DNA from: Pontibacter qinzhouensis
GTDB lineage: Bacteria > Bacteroidota > Bacteroidia > Cytophagales > Hymenobacteraceae
NCBI RefSeq assembly: GCF_008017455.1
Contig: NZ_VRTY01000008.1
Coordinates: forward strand, 1-64,000
DNA length: 64,000 nucleotides
Direction: 5' to 3'
Shown: one piece after another, positions 41,360 to 51,390 of the stretch
Layout of the letters: each line of letters opens with the position of its first letter
How positions within the stretch are numbered: the stretch's first letter is position 1
Notes under the pieces: generated by a model
What the model was told of the DNA's origin: nothing
Databases searched by the model: none
Seen by the model: only the letters and a program-made list of their open reading frames with translations
Translations under genes and position numbers: made by a program

Positions 41360-43495
41360 ATGAAACCAGACTTTTCTACCATAGATTTACAGCAAGTAGC
41401 GGCTGCCACACACGGGCCCAAGGCTCCTTTGCCAGCTGCTACCTGGCAAACGGCAGAGCAGCTGGAACTGAAGAGTTTTTACACAATTGAAGACGTACAG
41501 GAGCTGGAGCACCTCGATTTTGGAGCCGGTCTGCCACCGTACCTGCGCGGACCCTACAGCACCATGTATGTACAAAAACCCTGGACCATTCGGCAGTATG
41601 CCGGTTTCTCTACAGCCGAGGAGTCTAATGCGTTTTACCGGCGCAACCTGGCTGGCGGGCAAAAAGGGCTTTCGGTCGCCTTCGACCTGGCCACGCACCG
41701 TGGCTACGATTCAGACCACCCGCGCGTGGTCGGCGATGTGGGCAAGGCCGGTGTGGCTATTGATTCGGTGGAAGACATGAAGATTCTGTTCGACCAGATT
41801 CCGCTGGACCAGATGTCGGTTTCGATGACCATGAATGGGGCCGTGCTGCCGGTTATGGCTTTTTATATAGTAGCAGCTGAGGAGCAGGGTGTAAAGCCGG
41901 AGCAACTGAGCGGCACCATCCAGAACGATATTCTGAAAGAGTTTATGGTGCGCAACACCTACATTTACCCGCCGGAGCCAAGCATGAAGATTATTGCAGA
42001 CATTTTTGAGTTTACCTCTCAGCACATGCCACGTTTCAACTCTATCTCTATTTCGGGCTACCACATGCAGGAAGCCGGTGCCACCGCCGACATAGAACTG
42101 GCCTACACCCTGGCCGATGGGCTGGAATATGTGCGCACTGGCCTAAAGGCAGGCATGAGCATCGACGATTTTGCACCGCGCCTCTCCTTTTTCTGGGCTA
42201 TCGGCATGAACCATTTTATGGAAATCGCCAAACTGCGCGCTGGCCGGATGCTCTGGGCCAAACTCCTAACACCATTTCATCCTAAAAACCCGAAATCGCT
42301 GGCTTTGCGTACCCATTGCCAGACCTCTGGCTGGAGCCTGACGGAGCAGGACCCGTTTAACAACATAACCCGCACTTGCGTGGAGGCGCTGGCTGCTGCC
42401 TTAGGTGGTACCCAAAGCCTGCACACCAATGCGCTGGATGAGGCCATTGCTCTACCAACCGATTTTTCGGCCCGCATTGCCCGCAACACGCAGCTGTACC
42501 TGCAGGAAGAAACCAATATTACCAAAGTAGTAGACCCCTGGGGTGGCTCTTATTATGTTGAATCGTTGACGCATGAGCTGGCTAATAAAGCTTGGGCTCT
42601 GATAGAGGAAGTAGAGGAACTTGGCGGCATGGCCAAAGCCATTGAAATAGGCTTACCCAAGATGCGAATAGAGGAAGCAGCAGCCCGAAAGCAAGCCCGT
42701 ATCGATTCGGGTAAGGATGTAATAGTGGGTGTGAACAAGTATCGCCCGGAATCAGTACAGGAAATCGATATTCTGGATATTGATAACACTGCGGTGCGTG
42801 AATCGCAGTTGCAGCGGCTGGCACAGGTAAAGGAAACTCGAAACCAGGAGGCAGTGCAAAAGGCTCTGGCAGCCTTAACGGCTGCTGCTCAGACTGGTTC
42901 TGGCAATTTGCTGGCACTGGCAGTAGAAGCTGCCCGCCACCGCGCTACCTTAGGCGAGATATCGGATGCCTTGGAAAAAGTATATGGAAGACATAAAGCC
43001 GTGATACGATCTATTTCAGGAGTTTACGCAGCAGAACTCTCCGACGATGAGAACTTTGCCCGTGCAAAAGCGCTGGCAGACAAATTTGATGCACAGGAAG
43101 GTCGCCGCCCCCGCATGATGGTGGCCAAAATGGGCCAGGACGGCCACGACCGTGGTTCCAAAATAATTGCCACCTCCTTTGCCGACCTCGGCTTCGATGT
43201 AGATATTGGCCCACTGTTCCAGACACCTGCCGAAGTAGCCATGCAAGCCGCCGAAAACGATGTGCACGTGGTGGGGGTATCGTCGTTAGCGGCTGGGCAT
43301 AAAACACTGGTGCCACAACTGATAGAAGAACTCCGCAAACTGGCCCGCGAAGACATTATGGTGATAGTAGGCGGTGTGATTCCGGCCCAGGATTACCAGT
43401 TCCTCTACGATGCCGGAGTAGCTGGCGTGTTCGGCCCGGGCACTATTATTTCGGTAGCCGCACAGGATATTCTGGAGAAGCTGATGAAGGGGTAG
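41360..43495 (+). CDS. mutB: methylmalonyl-CoA mutase large (alpha, catalytic) subunit
   Basis: A 711-residue adenosylcobalamin enzyme. Substrate-barrel segments [20 protein letters not shown] and [15 protein letters not shown] lead to a C-terminal B12-binding domain with [14 protein letters not shown]; the axial-ligand His is near residue 595. It works in propionate/succinate metabolism and pairs with MutA just upstream. Its stop is only 2 bp from the 143-bp MITE-like element, so the downstream transcript runs into that repeat. Confidence 0.97.
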   Translation: MKPDFSTIDLQQVAAATHGPKAPLPAATWQTAEQLELKSFYTIEDVQELEHLDFGAGLPPYLRGPYSTMYVQKPWTIRQYAGFSTAEESNAFYRRNLAGGQKGLSVAFDLATHRGYDSDHPRVVGDVGKAGVAIDSVEDMKILFDQIPLDQMSVSMTMNGAVLPVMAFYIVAAEEQGVKPEQLSGTIQNDILKEFMVRNTYIYPPEPSMKIIADIFEFTSQHMPRFNSISISGYHMQEAGATADIELAYTLADGLEYVRTGLKAGMSIDDFAPRLSFFWAIGMNHFMEIAKLRAGRMLWAKLLTPFHPKNPKSLALRTHCQTSGWSLTEQDPFNNITRTCVEALAAALGGTQSLHTNALDEAIALPTDFSARIARNTQLYLQEETNITKVVDPWGGSYYVESLTHELANKAWALIEEVEELGGMAKAIEIGLPKMRIEEAAARKQARIDSGKDVIVGVNKYRPESVQEIDILDIDNTAVRESQLQRLAQVKETRNQEAVQKALAALTAAAQTGSGNLLALAVEAARHRATLGEISDALEKVYGRHKAVIRSISGVYAAELSDDENFARAKALADKFDAQEGRRPRMMVAKMGQDGHDRGSKIIATSFADLGFDVDIGPLFQTPAEVAMQAAENDVHVVGVSSLAAGHKTLVPQLIEELRKLAREDIMVIVGGVIPAQDYQFLYDAGVAGVFGPGTIISVAAQDILEKLMKG

Positions 43496-43497
43496 TA

Positions 43498-43640
43498 TAA
43501 TACCAAATAGCATAAAGGCACTTCCATAGCATTTGCTCATCTCTTTTCGCGGTCATTTGTGGCTCTCTCCCACAAGATCTTTCCAAGATGACAGAAAAAT
43601 AGATGCAGTTATGGAAAGAGGTTTGTGCGATTTGGTATAA
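43498..43640 (+). mobile_element. 143-bp MITE-like element, copy 2
   Basis: Imperfect terminal inverted repeats of about 28 bp: left TAATACCAAATAGCATAAAG; right, read inverted, TTATACCAAATCGCACAAAC. The interior is shared with 5549-5691 (ACAAGATCTTTCCAAGATGA, GAAAAATAGATG), and both copies are 143 bp. No ORF. It begins 2 bp after the mutB stop. Confidence 0.75.
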
Positions 43641-43656
43641 TTATAACATTTATACT

Positions 43657-43712
43657 GGCGCGGAAGTTACTTCCGTGACCTGCCAATAAAAGCGAGTTTG
43701 TAACTCGCGTGA
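43657..43712. repeat. pair of REP-like hairpins
   Basis: GGAAGTTACTTCC (43662-43674) and GCGAGTTTGTAACTCGC (43692-43708) are each perfect inverted repeats. Both are followed by GTGA-C (GTGACC, GTGAACC), so they look like two units of one family. They lie in the spacer between mutB and the hydrolase gene. Confidence 0.6.
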
Positions 43713-43780
43713 ACCACCACTCACAGCTACTGCTGCTTCCACAAGTACGACTTTATCCGTATCTTCACTTCAAAAAAAGG

Positions 43781-44368
43781 ATGGCATCAGCGTTTGCGCA
43801 TGCTCTGGCGGCAGTCGCCATTGGTAAAGCATATTCCGGCAGGCTTACCTCTGCTAAATTCTGGTTTCTGGGCATCGTGTGTGCTATTGTTCCGGATGCG
43901 GATGTGGTGATGTTTAAGCTGGGAGTACCTTATGAACATGCACTGGGCCACAGAGGCTTTTCTCACTCGTTGGTGTTTGCTTTGCTGTTGGGCATCATCA
44001 TAACAGCTATCTTTTACAGGAATATTAAACTCACTAGCCAAAAGGGTTTACTGCTTATCCTCTTTTTCTCGCTCTGCACGGCTTCCCATATTTTGCTCGA
44101 TGCCTTAACCAATGGAGGCTTAGGGGTTGCCGTATTTGCACCCTTCAATAATACCCGTTATTTTCTGCCCTGGCGGCCAATCCAAGTTTCGCCAATTGGA
44201 GTTGGCAACTTCTTTAGCGAGTGGGGCTGGCGGGTTATTAAAAGTGAACTGGTCTGGGTGGGTATTCCTTCGGCCGTTTATATGCTACTGACCTCATTAC
44301 TAAAATCAAGAAAACTTAAACAAAGGCGCCCAAGCCCTGATAGTCAGATCAGCAACAAATTATTCTAA
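43781..44368 (+). CDS. membrane-bound metal-dependent hydrolase, YdjM/DUF457 family
   Basis: A 195-residue protein with four to five membrane helices. It has the family's His/Asp pattern: MASAFAHALAAVAIGKAY, GIVCAIVPDADV, GHRGFSHSL and SHILLDALTNGG. I chose the ATG at 43781, preceded by AAAAAAAGG; an upstream in-frame GTG would fall inside a REP-like hairpin. The stop TAA is provided by the dispersed element that begins 8 bp before it. Physiological role unclear. Confidence 0.87.
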   Translation: MASAFAHALAAVAIGKAYSGRLTSAKFWFLGIVCAIVPDADVVMFKLGVPYEHALGHRGFSHSLVFALLLGIIITAIFYRNIKLTSQKGLLLILFFSLCTASHILLDALTNGGLGVAVFAPFNNTRYFLPWRPIQVSPIGVGNFFSEWGWRVIKSELVWVGIPSAVYMLLTSLLKSRKLKQRRPSPDSQISNKLF

Positions 44369-44414
44369 TGAAAAGAGCCTTCCAGAGGCAATCTGGCTAG
44401 TTTTGCTCTGGTTC
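44358..44414 (+). repeat. 57-bp dispersed element, copy 15, overlapping a stop codon
   Basis: AATTATTCTAATGAAAAG, core GCCTTCCAGAGGC, degenerate right end CTCTGGTT. The in-frame TAA (44366-44368) of the hydrolase gene lies inside it. Orientation is opposite to the usual rule. Confidence 0.8.
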
Positions 44415-44457
44415 CAAACCCGACAGCCTCATCCTTATCAAACGTTAGATTTCCCTT

Positions 44458-44862
44458 ATGAAAATAAAAACGATTCTTATCCTGATCGCTGCAGCCCTAA
44501 TCATCTGGTTCATTTTCGATTCTTTCTCACAGCCCGGTCCGCAGGATTTGGAGGGTGATTTCAAGGAAATAGCTATGTACCGAAACGAGAACAATACAGG
44601 TCCTATTGTGCGTGTATATGCCATAACAGTAACCGACACGCTGTGGCAGGAAATGCAGCAGTATGGCGACTTTATGCCACACACTAAATACGGCAACACC
44701 AAAGTTTATTTTTTCAGGCAAGGTTCTCCGGTTCCTCAACAGGTAACTCCAGGCGAAGAAAACATAGCAGCTGCCTACCAGGAACATTGCCTGGCCCGTT
44801 ACGAGAAAGACGCCATGGGGCAGGTGTCGTTTGTGAGGCAGCCTTTCCAGCCAAAGAACTAA
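44458..44862 (+). CDS. hypothetical membrane-anchored protein
   Basis: A 134-residue protein with one N-terminal hydrophobic helix (about 4-21, IKTILILIAAALIIWFIF) followed by a soluble domain without recognised motifs (TDTLWQEMQQYGDFMPHTKYG, then VYFFRQGSPVPQQ). It lies 89 bp after the hydrolase gene on the same strand, with a dispersed element on each side. Coding looks real from the coherent signal-anchor plus domain pattern; function unknown. Confidence 0.65.
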   Translation: MKIKTILILIAAALIIWFIFDSFSQPGPQDLEGDFKEIAMYRNENNTGPIVRVYAITVTDTLWQEMQQYGDFMPHTKYGNTKVYFFRQGSPVPQQVTPGEENIAAAYQEHCLARYEKDAMGQVSFVRQPFQPKN

Positions 44863-44882
44863 GCCTGTCTCCGCGTCTACTT

Positions 44883-44939
44883 ACCCTTGGCCTCTAAAGG
44901 AGCAAAAAGCTTCTGGAGGGCATTTTGATTCGAATAATT
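44883..44939 (-). repeat. 57-bp dispersed element, copy 16
   Basis: The plus strand reads ACCCTTG, then GCTTCTGGAGGGC, then CGAATAATT. The CAAGGGT end faces the stop of the preceding gene 20 bp away. Confidence 0.83.
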
Positions 44940-45070
44940 TGATTTTTCATTGCTCCATACCCTCACACACTGCGTCTCTTTTAGAACCTATCGGGCAACT
45001 TGCGTATAATGATAATTAAAATTGCCGCACAGCCTGTATCATGTGCCGCATCAACTTAAAAAGAAATACT

Positions 45071-45328
45071 ATGAAAAATAAACTAAAACTGATATTAGCT
45101 TCACTGTTTATAGGATCCTCGCTTAGCCTGGCATCGTGTGGAGGTACAGGAGGAGATTCTGGCGAAAATGCAAGCATGCCACCAGAATCGCTAGAGGGCG
45201 AAACCCGCGAAACGGGAGCAGACATAACAGGCGACATGCCTGGCACCGGCACCTCCGACACACTCAGCACGAACGCCACCGGCACTGGCACCGACAGTGT
45301 CGGCCTAGGCACTACCACCGGCCAATAA
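45071..45328 (+). CDS. small lipoprotein with Thr/Gly-rich tail
   Basis: An 85-residue protein with a lipoprotein signal (MKNKLKLILASLFIGSSLSLASC, cysteine at residue 23). A low-complexity mature part follows, rich in Gly, Thr, Ser, Asp and Glu (TGTGTDSVGLGTTTGQ). No fold is expected. The start is taken at 45071; the ten codons upstream in frame are not signal-like. A strong bidirectional terminator follows 1 bp after the stop. Confidence 0.7.
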   Translation: MKNKLKLILASLFIGSSLSLASCGGTGGDSGENASMPPESLEGETRETGADITGDMPGTGTSDTLSTNATGTGTDSVGLGTTTGQ

Positions 45329-45329
45329 A

Positions 45330-45373
45330 TCAAAAGAGCGTCTGCCCGACATTGGAGGCAGACGCTCTTTTGA
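45330..45373. terminator. strong bidirectional terminator
   Basis: A perfect 17-bp stem, TCAAAAGAGCGTCTGCC (45330-45346) and its complement (45357-45373), with a 10-nt loop. A-rich and T-rich flanks inside the stem serve both strands. It separates the small lipoprotein gene from the convergent DUF4198 gene. Confidence 0.93.
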
Positions 45374-45402
45374 CTTAGAAATAAATGATAGTAAGCGAGA
45401 CT

Positions 45403-46122
45403 TTATTTAACTTCCAGGTGTCGCGTAGCTATTTTATAGATGGCCTTGTAGGGTTTGCCTCCTATCTCCCCTTCTGCTTCCTCTTTGTGTTGTGCCTCTA
45501 ACAGGTAGTTGCCGCTCCACTCAGGTGTAAATGTGGCCTGCCCTTGCGAGCTGGTTACAATTTGCTTTTGCCAGCCAGCAGGCGCCATAACATTAACACG
45601 CACCTCTTTTGCTGCCTGCTCCTGGTTGTGCACCTGCAAAGTAACGAGCTTGTTCCGGCGAGGCTGCTGCCCGGCTGGCAGGGTCAGCAACAGGTCTTTC
45701 CTAATTGGCGGTTCTGGTGCTACCGATGCTTTATTGCCGACCATTACAAGGGCCGAGCTGTTAAATTCGTATACCGTGGTTCCTGCTACTTCGCCGGTCA
45801 AGTGGTTTACGTGCAGGCGGTACTGGCCCTCTGAGGCAGGCGTAAACGATGCGACAAAATGATTCTCTGCCGCCCACACCTCTACCTCCTGCTGCTTTCC
45901 GTCCGGGTCAGTAAGCCAAAGCTTAAACGTACGCACATCGGCATACCATTCCGAAACAGTCTCAAGAGTGCCGTGCTCAAATTCACCATAAAATATTTTT
46001 ACCTGGTGCGGTTGCCCGGCTTTGCCTGCACCGGCTGTTTCTATCCAGAGGGCATGCGCCGTAGCGGTAGTATGTAGCAACAATAAACCGCAAAGTAAAA
46101 AAGTGCATTTTAGTAGTTTCAT
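45403..46122 (-). CDS. DUF4198 family secreted protein
   Basis: A 239-residue protein with a signal peptide (about 1-23) that exposes the DUF4198 start HALWIETAG. The mature region has two Ig-like beta domains (KLWLTDPDGKQQEVEVWAA..., then LTLPAGQQPRRNKLVTLQV). DUF4198 proteins are often linked to transition-metal uptake. Here the gene follows PepSY, DUF4374 and TonB-receptor genes on the same strand, consistent with iron/metal acquisition. The 191-bp gap to the PepSY gene leaves operon membership uncertain. Confidence 0.85.
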   Translation of the reverse strand: MKLLKCTFLLCGLLLLHTTATAHALWIETAGAGKAGQPHQVKIFYGEFEHGTLETVSEWYADVRTFKLWLTDPDGKQQEVEVWAAENHFVASFTPASEGQYRLHVNHLTGEVAGTTVYEFNSSALVMVGNKASVAPEPPIRKDLLLTLPAGQQPRRNKLVTLQVHNQEQAAKEVRVNVMAPAGWQKQIVTSSQGQATFTPEWSGNYLLEAQHKEEAEGEIGGKPYKAIYKIATRHLEVK

Positions 46123-46313
46123 ATTAATTGTATTTTGAATTTAATTAATTCATGTAAGAGAATGGAATTTATTTGAATCAATACAGGCCAAAAGTCCTAT
46201 TCAGATATAGACAGCGTCACAAATTCCGGAATCCAACGTTTGATTTCTTTAATTTTGATAGAAGGGAAAAAAGTCTAACATCTTATGCCTAGATACTTGT
46301 GCCCTTTTAAAGA

Positions 46314-47552
46314 TTAGGAGCGAACTACTTTTCTGACCCGGCGTTTCGCCGGAGCAGCCGCATCGGCAGTTACCAATTCCCGGTTTTCAGGCATTCTTTC
46401 CTTCTTCCCCCTTAATTTTCCTTTTTTCTTTTTGCCCCACCAGACAATGAAACCGGTAATAGGCAGGCTTCCTGAAATAATACAAGCCAGGAAAGCGATA
46501 ATTTTTGTCCAGATTCCACCAATAGAGCCTACATGGAGATCGTAATTCAGTTGCATGAGTTTGTCGCCTCCGTTGCCATGCGGAAAAGGAGGTTTGGTGT
46601 GCAACTTCTTTAGCGAATGCTGCTCGTAATAATCTGTTTGCGCCAGAAAACGAGTGCCCGGTTTCGGATTTACTTCTACTCCCCAGGCACCCGCCTTACT
46701 AAACGGATATGTGATGCTTACATTATTTGCCTGCAAATCTACTTGCCGTCGCTGCAGCTGGGTAAACAGTACGTCTTCTTCGGCTCCTGCACCTTGGGCT
46801 AGTAGTGTGGTGTCTGACACAGGCCTTTCCAGGGTAAGCGTCTGGCCGCCGGAGCCAACCCAGTACACGGTGTCGGAGAACCATTTCATGCCATAGACCA
46901 TGCCGGTTAAACCCAGCACCAGGGCCACCAGCAGGGCATAAAACCCGAGCACATTGTGCAGGTCGTAATTTATTCGCTTCAGGCTGGCTTTAAAATTCAG
47001 GAAGAAGCTACGGTTTCTGGTAGCAGAAGTCCACTTTTTAGGCCACCATAATACAAGCCCGGTTACCAAGGTAATTACAAAAATAAGGGTACTGTAGGCT
47101 ACCACGGGCTTGCCGATGTTGCGGGGCAGCCATAGCTGGTAATGGCCCATGAGCATAATCCGGAAAAAATCGTCGTTCAGGTGCTGGTTGTGCAGCACTT
47201 CGGCCGTGTAGGGGTTTACATACACCACCTGGTAATCTTTCCGGTTGGCGTAGTAGGGCACAATGGCGCTGCGGGTTCTGCCCTGGTAACTAACCGCGTA
47301 AACCGACGGAAACCCGTATTTATCTTTTACTGCCTGGCTTAGCACAGAAGGCGGCAGAAACTCTTTTCCGGTGTCTGCTACTGTTTGGTAGGGCTGCAGC
47401 CATACCCGCAGTTCGTGTTCAAAGCTAAGGGCAGCAGCCGTTAGGCTCACCACCACCACCACAATACCCGAAATAAGCCCCAGCCAAAGGTGCAGCCAGG
47501 CCGAGATGCGGTAAAACAAGGAGCGGGAGGTTTTTTTCTGTTGCTTCGCCAT
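46314..47552 (-). CDS. PepSY-associated TM (PiuB-like) membrane protein
   Basis: A 412-residue protein with four membrane helices: N-terminal WLHLWLGLISGIVVVVVSLTAAALS, then about 145-170, 205-230 and 345-370. PepSY-like periplasmic regions lie between them, with conserved LMGHYQLWLPRN and LNYDLHVGSIGG segments. The C-terminus is strongly basic. Relatives accompany siderophore receptors and may act as ferric-siderophore reductases or transport helpers. It is located 81 bp after the DUF4374 gene. Confidence 0.9.
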   Translation of the reverse strand: MAKQQKKTSRSLFYRISAWLHLWLGLISGIVVVVVSLTAAALSFEHELRVWLQPYQTVADTGKEFLPPSVLSQAVKDKYGFPSVYAVSYQGRTRSAIVPYYANRKDYQVVYVNPYTAEVLHNQHLNDDFFRIMLMGHYQLWLPRNIGKPVVAYSTLIFVITLVTGLVLWWPKKWTSATRNRSFFLNFKASLKRINYDLHNVLGFYALLVALVLGLTGMVYGMKWFSDTVYWVGSGGQTLTLERPVSDTTLLAQGAGAEEDVLFTQLQRRQVDLQANNVSITYPFSKAGAWGVEVNPKPGTRFLAQTDYYEQHSLKKLHTKPPFPHGNGGDKLMQLNYDLHVGSIGGIWTKIIAFLACIISGSLPITGFIVWWGKKKKGKLRGKKERMPENRELVTADAAAPAKRRVRKVVRS

Positions 47553-47633
47553 GGCGTGTATTAATTTATAAGTATACTGGTGGCCTATCCGGGATTAGCT
47601 TTTAGAGCCTCTTCCTGAAAACGGTACAGGAGG

Positions 47634-48860
47634 TTAGTAGCTGAGCTTGCTGATGGCTGTAATTTTGCCACCGTCCACTTTTATACCTTGTGTGGCAGTG
47701 GCAGCACCGGCATCGAACTTATACACATAACTGCCTTCGGCGGTGGTAATACCAATGTAGGCAATACCATCTTCCACTACCAGGTTGTTGGTGGTTACAT
47801 CTGTAATAGCAGTAGCCTCTGGTGCTCCCTGCACCCAGGTAAATGTTTTGGCATACACATCGGCCACGGCAAATCGTTTTCCTACACCGTAGGCATTTTT
47901 CACATCAGACATCATCAGGATAAATTTACCGTTGCCAGCATAGTTCTGGGCCGTTATGTGATAGCCGCCGGAAGCCTGCTCCAGGTCAAAGTAATAAATT
48001 TGGTCAAACTCCGTTTGTCCTTTGTTAATTTTGAGTACCGCCGATGGCTTAGAAGAAGTATAGTTGCCGCTGCTGGTCGCCACCGATGATGAAAAAGCAT
48101 AAGCATCGCCTTTCTCATCGGCTACAAGGCCATTGGTAAAATAGCGACCAACAAAGCTGATGCGATCATCTTTTATAACTTTTTCGAGGGCCATGTCGGG
48201 GTAAGAGAACACGGCTACCCAGCTGCTATCAGGGTATTGCGTTCCGAAGGCATCGCTGCAGCAGCCTTTTATGCTCATGTAGGGGGCGTATACTTTGTCG
48301 CCAACCTGTGTAAGCCACGTAAAGTGTGCCCGTTCTCCGTTGCCAGCCAGCTTCACGATGTTTACTTTGCCTTCGCCTACTATTTGCATCTGCTCTGCGT
48401 TTACCCGGTACCACGATGCGTTTTCGTCTCCGCTGCGAGGTATTTTCATCATCAGGATGTCGTCGTTTACGGCTGCAAAAGCCTGCACTGCTTCTGACTG
48501 GAAGTTAGACAGTTTGGTGAGTTTGCCTTGCCCGTTCAGTTCGTAGGTGGTTACAGCTCCCGGGTTGCCCTGCCCGTACAACAAGCTGAAGAACCTGTTT
48601 TTGTTTGTAACATAGTAGCGATAAGTACCATCCTGCTCTATGCCATTGCCCACTGTGCTTATAGTGCCGGTTGTCAGGTCGTCGGTGGTGAGCAGGTAGT
48701 CGGCTACTCCTTCGGAGGCAGTGGGCGTAGAGGTGATGATGTATTTGGTCGTGCCGGTGGTTTCTTCTACAGCCGGAATGGGATCGTCTTCGTTACAAGA
48801 GGTGGTGAACAACATGCTCAGGAACAGGTAAGCAGCAAGTAAAATTTTGTTATTTTTCAC
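47634..48860 (-). CDS. DUF4374 family lipoprotein
   Basis: A 408-residue propeller-like lipoprotein (signal MKNNKILLAAYLFLSMLFTTSC, cysteine at 22). It shows the family pattern YIITSTPTASEGVADYLLTTDDLTTG. The family is typically encoded beside TonB receptors for siderophores and with PepSY proteins, as here (37 bp after the receptor stop, 81 bp before PepSY). It is probably a surface or periplasmic binding partner. The frame is intact although the receptor upstream is interrupted. Confidence 0.9.
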   Translation of the reverse strand: MKNNKILLAAYLFLSMLFTTSCNEDDPIPAVEETTGTTKYIITSTPTASEGVADYLLTTDDLTTGTISTVGNGIEQDGTYRYYVTNKNRFFSLLYGQGNPGAVTTYELNGQGKLTKLSNFQSEAVQAFAAVNDDILMMKIPRSGDENASWYRVNAEQMQIVGEGKVNIVKLAGNGERAHFTWLTQVGDKVYAPYMSIKGCCSDAFGTQYPDSSWVAVFSYPDMALEKVIKDDRISFVGRYFTNGLVADEKGDAYAFSSSVATSSGNYTSSKPSAVLKINKGQTEFDQIYYFDLEQASGGYHITAQNYAGNGKFILMMSDVKNAYGVGKRFAVADVYAKTFTWVQGAPEATAITDVTTNNLVVEDGIAYIGITTAEGSYVYKFDAGAATATQGIKVDGGKITAISKLSY

Positions 48861-48897
48861 GTTTATAAAATTGGTTTATGTAAGATGGATTAACTGA

Positions 48898-51276
48898 TTA
48901 GCGATTCATGAAATATCTTAGCTTCACGGCAAAGCTTCTGCCCGGCTTCTGCAGACTAAAGTTGTCGTAGAGCTTGGCGTTTGCCAGGTTTCTGCATTCC
49001 AGGGTCAGGTTGTATTTGCCGCCACCCAGGGCATAAGTAAAGTTCAGGTCGTGCGAGAGCTGCCTCGGAATATCGAGCTTGTCGGAGCCAAGGCTGGGCC
49101 AGTACAGGTAGAAAGCGTGCACATAAAGCAGGTTGTAGCCTAAGGTCAGATGGTTGCCTTTCTTCAGGAGGTCGCGCAGGAAAAGTGACAGGTCCGCGTT
49201 GCCAAAAAGAAAAGGCATGTTCGGTATGCGGTCGCGGTACACCACGCTCTCGGTTGCCTGGTCCTCATCGTAGTGGGTGTTGTTGCGCAGGTTCTGGTAA
49301 GTAAAGTTTACGCCTGCAGAAAGCAGCTTTTTGTAGAAGTACCTGATCTCGCCATCAACGCCGGCATTGGTTACGTTAAAGAGGTTATCCATTACCTGCA
49401 TGGTTTGGTTGTTGTTCAGCCTGGCCCTTATAAAGTCACGGGCATCGCGGTACATCATGTTACCGGCCAGGCTGAACTGGTGCACCGTGCCCGGGTTTGT
49501 TTCGTAGCTGATGCCCAGGTTATAGTTATGGCTGGTTTCCGGGTCGAGAGCGATGTTACCCTGCAGGTTTATCAGGTCGCCGTACAGTTCCTCGGTTTCG
49601 GGCAGACGGTAGCTTTTTTCGTAAGAGGCTTTTACCTGAACGTTGGGCGTTATGTAATAGGTAGAGGCAGCACCATACCCCAACTTGCTGAACTTGTTTT
49701 CCTGCTCCAGGTAGGCTACATCGCCCCAGTTGCCACTCGGGTTAACAGACTGGCTGTACCTGTTGGTCTGGGCTTAGTGTTTTACAAAAGCAGTTGAACT
49801 CCAGCGCTCGTTATAGTCGAACTTATAGCCAAAGCCGGTAATGTTTTTAAGGCTCTTTCTGGGTTGCTCGTAGCTGTTGTTTTCCGGGTAAAGCTCATCG
49901 CTGCCTTTCCGGTCGAAGGTGTTGTACACGTGGTTCAGCGACAGGGTCTGCTTTTGGCCGAGCTGGTAGTTCAGGTTTGCGGTCAGCAGGCCGTTGTTGT
50001 TGCTGTATTTGTACATAGACCTGGAGCGCTCGCTACCGGCACCTTCGTACTGTTTATAGTCTCCGAACCAGTTGTAACGGCGGTACACCGTGTCTATGTT
50101 CTGCTCTGTTCCAAGGTTGTAGTTGGCATTTAATGTTACATCGAGGCCTTTGGTGAGCAGGTTACGCTTCTGGTACTGCAGCGTGGGCATTACAATGTTG
50201 CCTTTTCTGTGCCAGTCGCCGAACACACTTACCAGGCGGGCTCCTGTCTGAATTTCGGAGTAGTTCTGCCCCAGGGTTACACCCAGAAAAAGTTTATCGG
50301 CGTAAGGCTTTCCGACCACTCCCACCTTGGCTATAACTGTTTCGTTGTGGTAAGTGTTGTGGAATCTCCTTACCCGCTGGTTCGGGTAATATTTACCGGT
50401 GTTGATGTCTGCCACATCTACATCTACCCAGTAGTTGTTGTCGGAGTAGTTCTGAAAAGCGTTAACCTGCAGCGTGAAGCCTGAGTTCGCAACATAACCA
50501 GCATTTAGCACCGACCGGTGTGTGTTGAAAGAACCGAAGGAGTAGGAAGCATCGAGGTAAGAGCGGGGAGCACTGCTGGTTACAATATTTACAGCGCCTC
50601 CCAAGGCATCAGAACCGAGCCAAATCGGCACCACGCCTTTGTACACCTCAATGCGCTCGGCCAGGTTTACCGGTATGTTGTTCAGCTGAAACGAGGAGCC
50701 AAAGTTATCCATGGGCACGCCATCCAGAAAAAACTTTACCTGCCTGCCCGTAAAGCCGTTCAGCGAGAAATTCATGCTGGAACCGACACCTCCTGTTTCG
50801 CGCACCCGCACACCGGCTACTTTATCGAGGGCGTGGCTTAGGTCGAGGGTAGAGTTGTGGAGTTTGGTGGCATCGATGGCGGTAACGTTATAGGCCTGCT
50901 CCCTGATCTGGTTTATTTCGGTTTTGCCTACAACCGTTACGCCTTTAATGAGATGGGCATTTTCTTTCAGTTCGAAATCGAGGCGAAGCTGCTGGCCGTT
51001 TTTCAGGGTAACTTCCTTTTGCTGCGCTACCTGCCCTACTGCCGTAACATGAATGGTAATGGGAGTACCGGCAGGCACCGACAAGGCATAAGCTCCCTCT
51101 GGATCGGTAACAGCGCCTGTAGTAGTTCCGGCAACGCGAATGGTTGCGCCTGCAAATGGCTCACCTGTTGGGTAAGTCACCTTTCCGGCAATAGTACCTG
51201 ATGCACCCTGTTGGGCGTGCGCTAATAAGCTAAGGGCACAGAGTATGCCCAACAGCAAAATTTTGTTAACTTGCAT
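48898..51276 (-). pseudogene. TonB-dependent receptor interrupted by a single in-frame TAA
   Basis: The frame from ATG 51276 to the stop at 48898 spans 793 codons and is open except for one TAA at 49774-49776. Reading through gives STAFVKH-stop-AQTNRYSQSVNPSGNWG with no frameshift. The N-terminus has a signal peptide and a carboxypeptidase-regulatory-like domain (GTIAGKVTYPTGEPFAGATIRV). The plug follows (about 120-230: LSHALDKVAGVRVRETGGVG, KFFLDGVPMDNFGSSF), then barrel strands, and the C-terminal LECRNLANAKLYDN...VKLRYFMNR is normal. It is either a recent nonsense mutation, a read error or recoding. Neighbours suggest iron-siderophore import. Confidence 0.85.
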
Positions 51277-51313
51277 ATACTTTTTCTCGAAAGTACCCGG
51301 CGAAAGCTGGGTT

Positions 51314-51350
51314 GAGCTACACAGTTGGCGCTGTGTAGCTCTATTTTTTA
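51314..51350 (+). terminator. strong hairpin plus T-run in the leader of the TonB receptor gene
   Basis: GAGCTACACAG (51314-51324), loop TTGGCG, exact complement (51331-51341), then TATTTTTTA. It has the shape of an intrinsic terminator on the plus strand, antisense to the receptor. In the receptor mRNA it would be a leader hairpin 38 nt before the ATG. Confidence 0.6.
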
Positions 51351-51390
51351 ACAGTACCAGGTACAGCTGTACCAAATACATCTGCAAATG

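Noticed and set aside
43709-43780. GTG start for the YdjM-like gene
   Set aside because: The GTG lies at the end of a REP-like hairpin and the added residues are unlike the family; ATG 43781 gives the expected N-terminus.
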